Origin: DAORDI01 sp035345895
GTDB taxonomy: Bacteria > Spirochaetota > Leptospiria > Leptospirales > Leptospiraceae
NCBI GenBank assembly: GCA_035345895.1
Contig: DAORDI010000015.1
Coordinates: forward strand, 1-38,082
DNA length: 38,082 bases
Direction: 5' to 3'
The number at the start of each line of letters is the position of its first letter. The first letter of the stretch is position 1. The notes below the pieces were generated by a model, which saw nothing but the letters and a program-made list of their open reading frames with translations, had not been told where the DNA came from and made no database searches. The position numbers and the translations under genes were made by a program. Shown here piece after piece: positions 17,544 through 26,033 of this stretch.

Positions 17544-18887
17544 TCATTTATTCGCCTGCTGACCTTCTACCCATTGACCGGAATAAATTACCCTTCCACT
17601 TTTATCAGAGAGAATTCCCTGACCGTTCTTGAGGTCATTCTTATACTCACCGACATATTTGATCCCATCTACTGTTACATAAGTTCCATACCCGTGTCTC
17701 ATGTCATCTAAAAACTCGCCTTCATAACGGTCACCGCTGGAATAAGTATAGATTCCCTTTCCGTTATAGCGGTCATTTTCGAACTGTCCTTCATAGATGC
17801 TTCCATCAGAGAAATGGTACAGCCCTTTGCCGCTGAATACATCGTCTTTGAATTCTCCGATGTATTTATCCTTGTTCGCATAAGTATAAACTCCGGTTCC
17901 ATGCCTTTTTCCGTATGCAAATTCACCCTGATATTTATCACCGGAGGAATACATCATTGTGCCTCGACCATGATACAGACCTGCGCGAAAATCCCCGGAA
18001 TAAGAATCCCCGTTCTGATAGGTGAGAGTCCCTTTGCCATGATATAAATCATCCTTAAACTCACCGACATATCTGGTGCCGTCTGCATTGACAATCGACC
18101 CGCCGCCGTTGAATTTATCATTATTGAACATTCCGGCGTATTTTGTACCGTTTGCATAAGTGTACTGGCCTTGACCGAAATATTTGTCATCTCGGAATTC
18201 ACCCTCAAAGACATCTCCGTTTGCAAACACATAGACACCCTTTCCATTAAATCTGTCCTTCAGAAATTCCCCAGTGTATCTGCTTTTATTCGCAAACTGA
18301 TACGACCCATTCCCTTCCTTTGCACCGTTCGCAAACCCTCCCTCGTAAATATCACCGTTTGACATCACCAGGCGTCCCTTGCCGTGAAATTTGTCATTTC
18401 TGAATTCACCTGTGTAGAGATCACCGGATGCATATTTATAAGAGCCTTGGCCCGAAAACTTATCGTCCTTGAAATCCCCTGAGTATTCATCTCCGTCAGG
18501 AAAAGTATAGACCCCTTTTCCGCTTCTTTTACTTGATTTAAAATCTCCCTTGTAGACGAATCCTTCTGCGTACTGATACACTCCGTATCCTTCCATCTCG
18601 CCGTTTTTGAAGGATCCGGAATATTTGGAGCCTGCAGAAAACACGAAAATGCCTTTCCCGTGAAATTTCCCCTCTTTCCATTCTCCGTCATACAGGTCAC
18701 GATTCTGAAAAAAATACTTGCCGTTTCCGTTCTTCTGACCGTTTTTCCATCCGCCTACATATTTTTCACCGTAAGGATAGGTCATTGTACCGATGCCGTT
18801 ATTGCAGTCCCCCTGCACACAATCAGCAGTCAGACTTACTGAAATTGAAAATAAACTGAAATATAGAATTGTTCTGTGAAATTTCAT
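17544..18887 (-). CDS. Secreted protein with about 18 tandem MORN repeats
   Basis: This 447-aa protein has a signal peptide (MKFHRTILYFSLFSISVSLT), then a short motif ADCVQGDCNNGIG. From about residue 35 to the C-terminus it is built of about 18 copies of a 23-residue MORN repeat (consensus GxxYxGxFxxxxxxGxGxxxx), nearly gap-free. MORN repeats form extended beta-hairpin arrays that bind proteins or lipids; the partner here is unknown. GGAG sits 4-5 bases before ATG 18887. It lies 72 bp upstream of the GAF/hydrolase gene on the same strand. The N-terminal Cys-x2-GDC motif recurs in the MORN protein at 37088-37846, so the two belong to one secreted family. Confidence 0.92.
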   Translation of the reverse strand: MKFHRTILYFSLFSISVSLTADCVQGDCNNGIGTMTYPYGEKYVGGWKNGQKNGNGKYFFQNRDLYDGEWKEGKFHGKGIFVFSAGSKYSGSFKNGEMEGYGVYQYAEGFVYKGDFKSSKRSGKGVYTFPDGDEYSGDFKDDKFSGQGSYKYASGDLYTGEFRNDKFHGKGRLVMSNGDIYEGGFANGAKEGNGSYQFANKSRYTGEFLKDRFNGKGVYVFANGDVFEGEFRDDKYFGQGQYTYANGTKYAGMFNNDKFNGGGSIVNADGTRYVGEFKDDLYHGKGTLTYQNGDSYSGDFRAGLYHGRGTMMYSSGDKYQGEFAYGKRHGTGVYTYANKDKYIGEFKDDVFSGKGLYHFSDGSIYEGQFENDRYNGKGIYTYSSGDRYEGEFLDDMRHGYGTYVTVDGIKYVGEYKNDLKNGQGILSDKSGRVIYSGQWVEGQQANK

Positions 18888-18924
18888 AAGCTCCGATTTA
18901 GACTGGCTAAAGCCTGTAGTCTGC

Positions 18925-18954
18925 AGAATAAACTTTATTTGGCAGATCAGTCAA
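18925..18954 (-). promoter_or_regulatory. Candidate sigma-70 promoter for the MORN gene
   Basis: On the minus strand TTGACT, an 18-base spacer and TATTCT lie about 37 bases before ATG 18887. The -35 is good and the -10 moderate (4 of 6). Confidence 0.35.
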
Positions 18955-19045
18955 CTTTTTACCAGCAAATTTGAAAAATCACTGATTGATCTTTGATTTT
19001 TCCTTTTTCCCTTGACTTTATACATAGTCATGCAAAAAAGTGGCT

Positions 19046-19390
19046 ATGGTAGAGGAATTCAAGATTTTTGTGGATTATGAAAAAGATCCATCTGTTCCCG
19101 TGATCCATATATCCGGAGAAATCACTTCTGAAGCAGACGAGGAAATTACAGGTTCCTATTCATCCATACCCAACGAAAAAAGAAGCAGGGTTTTGATCGA
19201 TTTTTCAAAGACTGCGTATATCAATTCTGCGGGAATTGCTACGTTGATCAGTCTGATTACAAAAGCATCTGAAAACAAAGGGAAAATCGAATTTTCCGGA
19301 CTCAATGCTCATTTCAGAAAAGTAATGGATATTGTAGGCTTGACCGATTTTGTAATGATTCACGAATCCATTGAACAGGCTTTAAAATAG
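19046..19390 (+). CDS. STAS-domain anti-sigma factor antagonist
   Basis: This protein of about 114 aa is a single STAS domain of the SpoIIAA/RsbV type: strand VIHISGEIT, then RVLIDFSKTAYINSAGIATLISL, where Ser61 in INSAG is the residue normally phosphorylated by an anti-sigma kinase, then a C-terminal VGLTDFVMIHESIEQAL. It would bind and release an anti-sigma factor or act in a partner-switch; no kinase or sigma factor is adjacent, though a PP2C phosphatase lies at 31007-31780. I prefer ATG 19046 over the in-frame GTG 19040; neither has a good ribosome binding site. The 3' end overlaps the convergent gene by 9 bp. Confidence 0.85.
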   Translation: MVEEFKIFVDYEKDPSVPVIHISGEITSEADEEITGSYSSIPNEKRSRVLIDFSKTAYINSAGIATLISLITKASENKGKIEFSGLNAHFRKVMDIVGLTDFVMIHESIEQALK

Positions 19391-19915
19391 CCTGTACAGA
19401 TACCATTTCCCGTTCAACTTAATAAAATACGGATTATTCAGATCGTATTCTTTTCTTTTGTTCTTATTAAATCTGAGTCTTACTTCGCAGCTGTCTTTGC
19501 TTTCAAAATACAGATCTGCCTCTACGCCGCCCGATAGGGCAAGCACTTCTCTTACAGTCAGTACATCATCGGATTTCTTTTCCTTCACAAGTTTATCGTG
19601 ATCAAAGAAATATACGGAAAAGTAGGAGTCTTCCTTGGAGAGTTCCTTCAAAAGATCATTGTACGTCCATAATCCTTTCACATCCAGATAAACTCCTTTT
19701 TCACTGCTGACCATTGTTTTCAGCAGTGAAAGGTCCTTTTTCATGGTAGAATCTACCAGATCCTTTACATATCCTGTAATGACGGTGATATCATTCTTAT
19801 CCTTGATTTTGTCAGAAAAATAGACCTCTCCCTTTTCCACTTTCACGTTCTGCGCACCGGCAGAACAGTAAAAGAGAGAAAAGCCCAAAAATACAAAGGT
19901 AAAAAGCCTGTTCAT
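19382..19915 (-). CDS. Small exported protein, possible lipoprotein, last gene of flagellar operon
   Basis: This 177-aa protein has an N-terminal signal (MNRLFTFVFLGFSLFYCSAGA); Cys17 could be lipidated or the signal cut after AGA. The mature part is Lys/Asp-rich with a C-terminal YFIKLNGKWYLYRLF that looks like a small NTF2- or SnoaL-like beta-sheet end; no family is recognised. Its ATG overlaps the stop of the glycosyltransferase-like gene by 4 bases (ATGA), so it is coupled to the flagellar operon. The downstream end overlaps the STAS gene by 9 bp tail to tail. The role is unknown. Confidence 0.72.
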   Translation of the reverse strand: MNRLFTFVFLGFSLFYCSAGAQNVKVEKGEVYFSDKIKDKNDITVITGYVKDLVDSTMKKDLSLLKTMVSSEKGVYLDVKGLWTYNDLLKELSKEDSYFSVYFFDHDKLVKEKKSDDVLTVREVLALSGGVEADLYFESKDSCEVRLRFNKNKRKEYDLNNPYFIKLNGKWYLYRLF

Positions 19916-21315
19916 CCCAATGCCTGTTCTATCGCTCTTTTTGCTCCGTCATAAATTCCTTCTCTGGAGTTTCTGATAATGCATTCACACATTCTGCGGA
20001 AAAGATCATCTGCTCCGGTCAATATATTTACCATTTCAACAGTATGCTCCACTTCCCTGCATTCCATCGTGCCTTCGCCGAGTTCCATTGACCTGAATGC
20101 GGATGCGGCTTCATGATCTCCCACCCTGCGAATGAATATTTTAGGGATTGGGAAAAATGCGAGTTCAGAAGGTTTTGTCATCAGTATATCCGAAACACAG
20201 ATCAGATCATCCGTTGCACTGAATGCAGTAAAATAATCTTCAAAATGAAAGAATACAAGGGATTTTCTGTTCAGATCGGTCATTTTGGAAAGCTCTGCAT
20301 CTTTCAAAAAAGTTTCCATAGAAACTCTGTCTGTCACCTCATCAAATGGAATACCGATTGATTTACAATGATCTTTCAGTTCATGGAAGAGACCGGAATG
20401 ATCTCCTGTATTGATAAAGAGCTGAAATTTATCTTTTAAGAGAGATTCCTTCAGGCTTTCGAGCAGTGATTTTGTAAAATTCTTCTGAGCACCCGCACCG
20501 CCTATTGCAAGAGTTATTCTTCTTTTCAGTTTTTTTTCAGCTCTCTCCAGTCTGCATTCTGAATGGAATATTGAATTCGCTCCTATCTTTTCGCTCACCC
20601 AGTGGCCTGCAATGCTCAGGTTTTCTTTGGGAAATCCCATCTCAATGAATTTCAGATATGCAGCAGGACTCTGCACTAAGTTCAATGCACCCGGCACAAG
20701 CAGATAGTACTGAGGGTAATTATCAGGAATCAGATGAATCACTTTTTTGACCCCGGCTTCCACTGCAATCTGTCCATTCAGCGGATAAGTGGAAATGTAG
20801 GGATTGTCTCTGGAAATATTTCCCATCAGATTGACATAACGTTTTGCAAATGCAAGTGAGGTATGCAGAGAAGAAATCCCGCCCTGAGACATCAGCATTC
20901 CCCAGCTCCATTCAATCATTCCGCCCATTTCAGAAGCTGCACGGCTCATCTGACTGTAGAATCCGTCCACATCCTTGATGGCATCCGATTCCTTGCTTCC
21001 CAGACCGATCAGATCATGAAGATATATCTGAGAATATTTTTTGAGTCCCCAGGTATACAGTGCATAGGCCATCCGATGGTGTCCGTATCCCATTCTGACG
21101 GTTCCTACAACCAGAGATTTCTCCTGATTCTGCAAAGGGAAACCTACTTCATTTTTCAGAAGTTTGACGTCAGGCAGAATTTCCAAAGGAGTCATTCGGA
21201 GATCTATTTTTGAAGGCTCCCAGATTCCATATCTTAAAAAATTATAATTCAGCACAAGCTGTATGATTCCTGCACTGAAAAACCCCGGTTCTACATTGTA
21301 TTTTGCATTTGACAT
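19912..21315 (-). CDS. Glycosyltransferase-like protein (MGDG synthase/MurG-like fold)
   Basis: This 467-aa protein has, at residues 70-83, VGTVRMGYGHHRMA, close to the G-x-GH-x-x-A glycine-rich loop at the start of GT-B enzymes of the MGDG synthase/MurG group. A second-domain nucleotide-sugar region is suggested by TLAIGGAGAQKNF and later by ILMTKPSELAFF, which recalls the GT-B donor site. No membrane segment or signal peptide is obvious. The acceptor is unknown. It starts at TAATG overlapping the flbB stop and ends overlapping the next gene, so it is translated as part of the flagellar operon. A role in modifying flagellar or envelope components is inference. Confidence 0.6.
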   Translation of the reverse strand: MSNAKYNVEPGFFSAGIIQLVLNYNFLRYGIWEPSKIDLRMTPLEILPDVKLLKNEVGFPLQNQEKSLVVGTVRMGYGHHRMAYALYTWGLKKYSQIYLHDLIGLGSKESDAIKDVDGFYSQMSRAASEMGGMIEWSWGMLMSQGGISSLHTSLAFAKRYVNLMGNISRDNPYISTYPLNGQIAVEAGVKKVIHLIPDNYPQYYLLVPGALNLVQSPAAYLKFIEMGFPKENLSIAGHWVSEKIGANSIFHSECRLERAEKKLKRRITLAIGGAGAQKNFTKSLLESLKESLLKDKFQLFINTGDHSGLFHELKDHCKSIGIPFDEVTDRVSMETFLKDAELSKMTDLNRKSLVFFHFEDYFTAFSATDDLICVSDILMTKPSELAFFPIPKIFIRRVGDHEAASAFRSMELGEGTMECREVEHTVEMVNILTGADDLFRRMCECIIRNSREGIYDGAKRAIEQALG

Positions 21316-21968
21316 TATGGTACCACTTCCTGCTCAAGCAGAGTATTAATATTTTCTTCAGGAACCTTGTCGGATTCCGAATCGAGCCATTTATTTGTAA
21401 TTACAGATCTTCTTTTGGGATCAAACAGAGTAAGAAGATAGTTTGTAATCGATGCCTTTCCTTCTTCTTCTGCATCTCTGTCCATCTGCTTGAATACATC
21501 AATGATATCCTGATCAGGCCAGTTGACCAACAGCTCAACTGCGCTTTTAGGAGGCATATTCGAAATTTTCCCGGCTAAAGCTCTCAATTTGGAAAGTCGG
21601 TTGGCATCTTCTTTTTCCTTCATCTGCATCTGCCTTTCCTTTTCCTTGATCCCCTGTTTTGCCTCTTCCAGTTTTACCTTTTCGGCATCCAGTTTTTCTC
21701 TCTCTGCCTGAAGTTCATTCCGAAGTTTTTCAATCTCCGAGGATTCTTCGCTGATTCGTTCCTTAGCCTTCTCAATTTCCAGCTTTTCCACCTCAGTAGG
21801 TGATTCCTGATCCCAACTGACTGCTGCCGGCTTCTTGGCTAAAAAAGGAAAAATCTCATCTGCATCTATGAGTTTATAATAATCAAAAACAAAAAATCCT
21901 ATCGCCAAAAGAAAAATAATCAGCAATATCAGATAAAAGGCTCTCACCCTATCATTCATGGTACCCAT
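21315..21968 (-). CDS. flbB: Flagellar collar protein FlbB (MgtE-N/MotE-like)
   Basis: This 217-aa protein has one membrane segment at residues about 10-31, then a long charged coiled coil (about 58-130, rich in Glu/Lys) and a C-terminal domain (about 135-195, AGKISNMPPKSAVELLVNWPD then FKQMD) like the MgtE N-terminal/MotE domain. The layout matches spirochaetal FlbB, which builds the periplasmic collar and helps place stators around the motor (established in Borrelia). Its place after fliJ matches the Borrelia order. GAGGAGA 5 bases upstream supports ATG 21968; MNDRVRAF, 3 codons in, is an alternative. Confidence 0.85.
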   Translation of the reverse strand: MGTMNDRVRAFYLILLIIFLLAIGFFVFDYYKLIDADEIFPFLAKKPAAVSWDQESPTEVEKLEIEKAKERISEESSEIEKLRNELQAEREKLDAEKVKLEEAKQGIKEKERQMQMKEKEDANRLSKLRALAGKISNMPPKSAVELLVNWPDQDIIDVFKQMDRDAEEEGKASITNYLLTLFDPKRRSVITNKWLDSESDKVPEENINTLLEQEVVP

Positions 21969-22030
21969 TCAATCTCCTCTTCGACTGCACCTGTATTCAG
22001 GTCTGCCTGTACCTTTTATAAAAATTCAAA

Positions 22031-22216
22031 TTATTCGGCGGAACTCTTGACCAGAGAATCCAGCCTGGACACTTTCTCTTCCAGAGAAATAGAAATATTG
22101 GAAAGATTCACCATTGACTTTGAAACCCGAAACAGCCTTACATCTGTTTCCTTATCCATTGATTCCACAAAACTCTTAAACTCAGACTCATCTTTGGGGT
22201 TTTGTGCTGGCTTCAT
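22031..22216 (-). CDS. Small hypothetical protein between fliJ and flbB
   Basis: This frame of about 61 aa reads MKPAQNPKDESEFKSF onward and ends SLVKSSAE. It is charged, without cysteine or a membrane segment, and its second half (about residues 30-58) could be a coiled coil. ATG 22216 overlaps the end of fliJ by 29 bases; the frame extends further upstream to TTG/ATG codons inside fliJ that have no better signal. The stop at 22031 leaves 62 bp before flbB. It fills what would otherwise be a 219-bp gap in a compact operon, which favours a real gene. Family and function unknown. Confidence 0.5.
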   Translation of the reverse strand: MKPAQNPKDESEFKSFVESMDKETDVRLFRVSKSMVNLSNISISLEEKVSRLDSLVKSSAE

Positions 22217-22769
22217 AATATTCCAAAAGTTTTTCATAGTCTGATTTTGGTTTTTCTGAAACTTTCTGCTTTTTCTGTTTCTGAACAGACGGTTTAGAAT
22301 CATCCTTATCTTTGTCAGCATATTTCAAATTCCTCCTGTCTTCCATCTGATCAAGTCTGTTACGTTCATCTTCTTCATGCCGAATTGCACGAAACATCTT
22401 CTGTCTGAACTCTTCATGTCTCTTTCTCTTTATAATTTCGATAATTTCTGCATCTTTCCGTGCTAAAATAACTTTCTGTCTGGCTTCTTCCAGAAAATGA
22501 TCCTGTTCGGAGACAGATCTCTGAAGCTGCTCATTTTTCAAAGTAAGCCCTTTAATATAACCGTCAAACATTTTCAGATATTTCATATCTGATTTTACTA
22601 AATCCGGAAATGTGCTGACTGAATCGGAAATCTCTTTAGTGTTTTCCCTGATTTCATTGTTCAGTCTGTTGATATTTCCTACAACTACTGAAAGATTCCT
22701 GATCTCTTCATCTACTTTCAGCTTTCTGAGCTTCATTACTGTTTCCAGAGAAAATTTAAACTTTTTCAT
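22188..22769 (-). CDS. fliJ: Flagellar export chaperone FliJ
   Basis: This 193-aa, highly charged, almost entirely helical protein has the FliJ opening KFKFSLETVMKLRKLKVDEE and a central coiled coil. FliJ binds the FliI ring and FlhA and escorts empty export chaperones. It is longer than the enterobacterial form (about 147 aa) by a Lys/Ser-rich C-terminal tail. ATG 22769 overlaps the fliI stop (TGATG), which supports this start over a TTG one codon earlier. Confidence 0.87.
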   Translation of the reverse strand: MKKFKFSLETVMKLRKLKVDEEIRNLSVVVGNINRLNNEIRENTKEISDSVSTFPDLVKSDMKYLKMFDGYIKGLTLKNEQLQRSVSEQDHFLEEARQKVILARKDAEIIEIIKRKRHEEFRQKMFRAIRHEEDERNRLDQMEDRRNLKYADKDKDDSKPSVQKQKKQKVSEKPKSDYEKLLEYYEASTKPQR

Positions 22770-24127
22770 CAATAGTCTTCCTCAGGAGTCTGAAACAGCT
22801 CCTTCAATTTTCGAAGTGATTCCAGATAACTCGCTCTGGTCTCAATTTTCTGGATAAGAAACTGATCTATTGCTTCCTTCTTGTCAATGGCCATATCGAC
22901 TTTCGGATTTGCACCCTTCACATAGGCATTTAACAGAATAAGCTCTTCTGAGGTATTGTATGTACTGATCAGTTCACGGACAAATCCTGCATACATAAAA
23001 TGATCTTCTCCCACAACAGTCTGCATTACTCTGGAAAGTGAAGCAGGCACATCTATCGCAGGATAAAAATTTCTTTCCGCCAGTTTTCTGGTCAGAAGAA
23101 TATGACCGTCCAGATAACCTCGGACAGCATCGGCAATCGGATCATCCATCTCATCCGGTTCGGTCAGGATGGTGTAAAAACCAGTAATTGTTCCCCCGCC
23201 CGGACTTGTTCCTGACCTTTCCACCAGTCTGGAAAGTTTACTGAACACGGTAGCGGAATAACCCCTTGTGATCGGCGGCTCTCCGTAAGATATGGAAATC
23301 TCCCTGCTGGCCTGTGCAAATCTGGTCAGAGAGTCCATCAGAAGATTGACATGCAGACCCTGATCCCTGAAGTATTCAGCAGCACTTGTGGCAAGCATTG
23401 CGCAGTTGACCTGCTGCATTTTTGGAGCATCGGAAGTGGCAACAAACACGACTGTCTTTTCAAGAGCTTCCTCTCCGAGATCCCTTTCCAGAAATTCATT
23501 TACCTCTCTGCCCCTTTCCCCAACGAGAGAAATCACGTTAATGTCCGCATTTGTGTATCTGGCAATCATCCCTAGAAGTGAGGATTTTCCCACTCCTGAA
23601 CCGGAAAAAATACCGACCCTCTGACCTCTACCTACAGTCAGAAGTCCGTCAATTGCCCTGACCCCTGTGACTAGTACATCACTGATAATCGGTCTTTGAA
23701 GAGGATTGATCGGTTCATTGTCAGGACCTCTCTCTTCTTTTGCCATCAGAATTCCCTTATTATCAATCGGTTTTCCTGCTCCATTGATAATTCTGCCCAA
23801 AAGACTCGGCCCGGTAGGAATTGTAAGTCTTTTGCCTGAAGAAAAAACGAAGGCTTTAGGGAAAATGCCTCCAATTTCTCCAAGCGGCATTAATGCATAC
23901 TTGTGACCGTCAAATCCGATCACTTCACACTGAAGATATCCTTTTTTGTCGTGTCTTTCGACTTCCATAATTTCGCCGATTTTGGAATCAGGAGGCCCTT
24001 GTGAATAAATCACATTTCCTACAACACGTATGACTTTCCCGCTTTTTCGGATCGGTTCAGTCTTGTTCAGAATAGACAGATACTTGGAAAATATATCTAC
24101 CTTTTCTGTGAATTTTTTTTCAATCAT
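22769..24127 (-). CDS. fliI: Flagellum-specific export ATPase FliI
   Basis: This 452-aa protein, the usual length, has the F1-beta/T3SS ATPase core with Walker A at residues 175-182 (SGSGVGKS), GERGREVNEF, the Walker B region HVNLLMDSLTRFAQA, then SGTSPGGGTITGFYT and YLDGHILLTRKLAE. The hexamer energises loading of flagellar export substrates. It starts 25 bp after fliH and ends in TGATG with fliJ. The ribosome binding site at ATG 24127 is weak, so coupling to fliH is possible. Confidence 0.96.
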   Translation of the reverse strand: MIEKKFTEKVDIFSKYLSILNKTEPIRKSGKVIRVVGNVIYSQGPPDSKIGEIMEVERHDKKGYLQCEVIGFDGHKYALMPLGEIGGIFPKAFVFSSGKRLTIPTGPSLLGRIINGAGKPIDNKGILMAKEERGPDNEPINPLQRPIISDVLVTGVRAIDGLLTVGRGQRVGIFSGSGVGKSSLLGMIARYTNADINVISLVGERGREVNEFLERDLGEEALEKTVVFVATSDAPKMQQVNCAMLATSAAEYFRDQGLHVNLLMDSLTRFAQASREISISYGEPPITRGYSATVFSKLSRLVERSGTSPGGGTITGFYTILTEPDEMDDPIADAVRGYLDGHILLTRKLAERNFYPAIDVPASLSRVMQTVVGEDHFMYAGFVRELISTYNTSEELILLNAYVKGANPKVDMAIDKKEAIDQFLIQKIETRASYLESLRKLKELFQTPEEDY

Positions 24128-24152
24128 GGTGAATCATCTGGCTTAAGCCGCA

Positions 24153-25076
24153 TTAAATCGGCTCAGCATTTCTGATTGCTTCTTCGATTTCCTTGAGCTG
24201 AGTGGAAATTCTTGCATCGATTGCACCGACATCTGTCTCAATGATAACGCCCCCTCTGTCAATTCTGGAATCTTCATAAATATTGACCTTGCGGAGAGAT
24301 TCCATAAGCTTGATGAGTTCGTCCTTGTGAGCAGTTGTAATTTCCAAATCAGAGAAATTGACACGGATATCCACTCTGTCCCGGTCTTTGATTCTCTTCA
24401 GAGCTTCTCTGATATTATTCAGCACGATTTCTTTTCTTTCTATAATTTCATCTTTGATGACTTTTCTGGCAATAATGAGAATCATCTCCACCATCTGTTT
24501 TTCTGATGCCTGGATAATGTCTTCTCGGATATCAATCGCTTTTCCTACAATTGTTCCCAGCCTGTCAATCAGACGGCGGACTTCTGCCTGACCTTTTTTA
24601 AACCCGACTTCCCGGCCTGCATCATAACCCCTCTGGTAAGCATCATGTTCAATTTCGGCAACCTTCATTTCGGCTTCCTTCATTGTTCTTTCCACTTCCT
24701 GCTTTGCACGGTCCTTAATCTGGTCTGCCTTTGCTTTAGCCGCATCCTCTTCAATTTTTACTTTTTCTTTGGAGTCCTGAATCAGCTGAAAAGCTCTAGT
24801 CTTTCCATCCTCAATGATTTTTTCTGCCTTGGACTGTGCATCCGCAAGCATAATCCTGACTTGCTCTTCTGCCTCAGCCCTGTATCTGGCAATTTCCTCT
24901 TCTATTTCTTCTATGGAAGGGCCGGAATACTGCTCAATTACCTTGCCTTCAGCATCAGCCTCATATTCTTCTTCAGTTTCAGCCTTATGATATTTCTTGT
25001 ATTTCTCCGACATGGAGATTTCAATCTGATCATGTACTTCCGCAATCTGCATTGGTTTAAATACAAGCTTAGCCAT
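24153..25076 (-). CDS. fliH: Flagellar export apparatus protein FliH
   Basis: This 307-aa protein opens MAKLVFKPMQIAE, as spirochaetal FliH proteins do. A long charged coiled coil (about 60-150, EEIARYRAEAEEQ, KVAEIEHDAYQ) leads to the conserved RGYDAGREVGFKKGQAEV Gly-rich stretch. The C-terminal domain has EMILIIARKVIKDE and ends DRGGVIIETDVGAIDARI, the FliH/SctL/V-ATPase-E fold. FliH is the peripheral stalk that holds FliI at the C-ring. At 307 aa it is longer than the enterobacterial protein (about 235). Its ATG follows the fliG stop directly (TAAATG). Confidence 0.92.
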   Translation of the reverse strand: MAKLVFKPMQIAEVHDQIEISMSEKYKKYHKAETEEEYEADAEGKVIEQYSGPSIEEIEEEIARYRAEAEEQVRIMLADAQSKAEKIIEDGKTRAFQLIQDSKEKVKIEEDAAKAKADQIKDRAKQEVERTMKEAEMKVAEIEHDAYQRGYDAGREVGFKKGQAEVRRLIDRLGTIVGKAIDIREDIIQASEKQMVEMILIIARKVIKDEIIERKEIVLNNIREALKRIKDRDRVDIRVNFSDLEITTAHKDELIKLMESLRKVNIYEDSRIDRGGVIIETDVGAIDARISTQLKEIEEAIRNAEPI

Positions 25077-26027
25077 TTACTTTACCTTCCATAGTTTAAC
25101 TTTTCCAGTTTCAATATCACGGTTCAAATTTTCTATAATCGCTTTTTGAGACTCTTCAATTTCTGCAAGAGAAGTTGGTCCCATTGAATCGAGCTCAAGC
25201 TTGATCTGCTTGACGAGCCAAGGTTCACACCTTTCAAATATTTTCTCACATAAAGAGGCATCAATCCCTTTCATTGCACAGGCTAGAACTATCGGATGGA
25301 ATCCTGCCAGAAAATTTGTAAGAGACGTCCTGCCGATATATAACAGATCCTGAAAAGTATAAAAATATTCATCGATTGATTTTGCAAATCCAGGATCTTT
25401 TTCCTTGATATTGGAAAACATTCTGCTCGAAAGGTTCGGACTGATTCGGGAAAGAATCTCTGCTACCTTTTTACCGCTTCTGTTTGTCACCTTGGATACA
25501 ATCATCCTGGATTCAATCAGATCGTATTTAAAGAAAAGAAAACTCTCCAGTTCAGCACGGAGTGATTCAGAATAAAAATCCACCTTTCTGATTTCCTCAA
25601 TGATCTTGTCTCTCATTGATTCAGGAAAATCTTCTATGAGATGAGATGCTTCATCCGGATCAGCAAAACACATCACCATCGCAATCATTCTCTCCGGCTC
25701 ATCCCGAATAATCAGTTCGAGCTCATCTCTTTTTTTCTTCTTGAGACTGTCCAAAGGAGATGAATAGTCCAGCCTGGTAGAGTATTTTTTTTCGGTACCT
25801 TTTTTATCGGAATAGCCAGACCTGTTCTTTTTAGCTGAAGAGAGTCCGTCTAAAGTGGAAAGAACCTGCCTTTCTTCATTCAGTGACGGATTTTTTACAT
25901 CCTCAAGACCTTCCATAAGTTTCTGCAGTTCTTTAGAATCCAGCTTATCCAAAACTTCTTTAGGCAAATAATCTCCTATGAGATTGTATAAGATAGCTGC
26001 CTTGTTTTTTGACTGGATTTTAGACAT
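25077..26027 (-). CDS. fliG: Divergent flagellar motor switch protein FliG (FliG1-like)
   Basis: In this 316-aa protein the N-terminal domain keeps KNKAAILYNLIGDYLP. A Lys/Ser-rich linker follows. The middle domain reads IIRDEPERMIAMV where normal FliG has DEHPQTIAL, so the EHPQ motif that contacts FliM is EPER here. The C-terminal domain keeps MKGI (torque-helix Lys) and LELDSMGPTSLAEIEESQKAI, but the positions of E. coli Arg281 and Asp288 are Trp and Leu. Spirochaetes often carry two FliG proteins. This pattern is closer to the non-canonical FliG1 of Borrelia, which is normally not in the fliF operon. A canonical copy is expected elsewhere. Confidence 0.85.
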   Translation of the reverse strand: MSKIQSKNKAAILYNLIGDYLPKEVLDKLDSKELQKLMEGLEDVKNPSLNEERQVLSTLDGLSSAKKNRSGYSDKKGTEKKYSTRLDYSSPLDSLKKKKRDELELIIRDEPERMIAMVMCFADPDEASHLIEDFPESMRDKIIEEIRKVDFYSESLRAELESFLFFKYDLIESRMIVSKVTNRSGKKVAEILSRISPNLSSRMFSNIKEKDPGFAKSIDEYFYTFQDLLYIGRTSLTNFLAGFHPIVLACAMKGIDASLCEKIFERCEPWLVKQIKLELDSMGPTSLAEIEESQKAIIENLNRDIETGKVKLWKVK

Positions 26028-26033
26028 AGAAGA

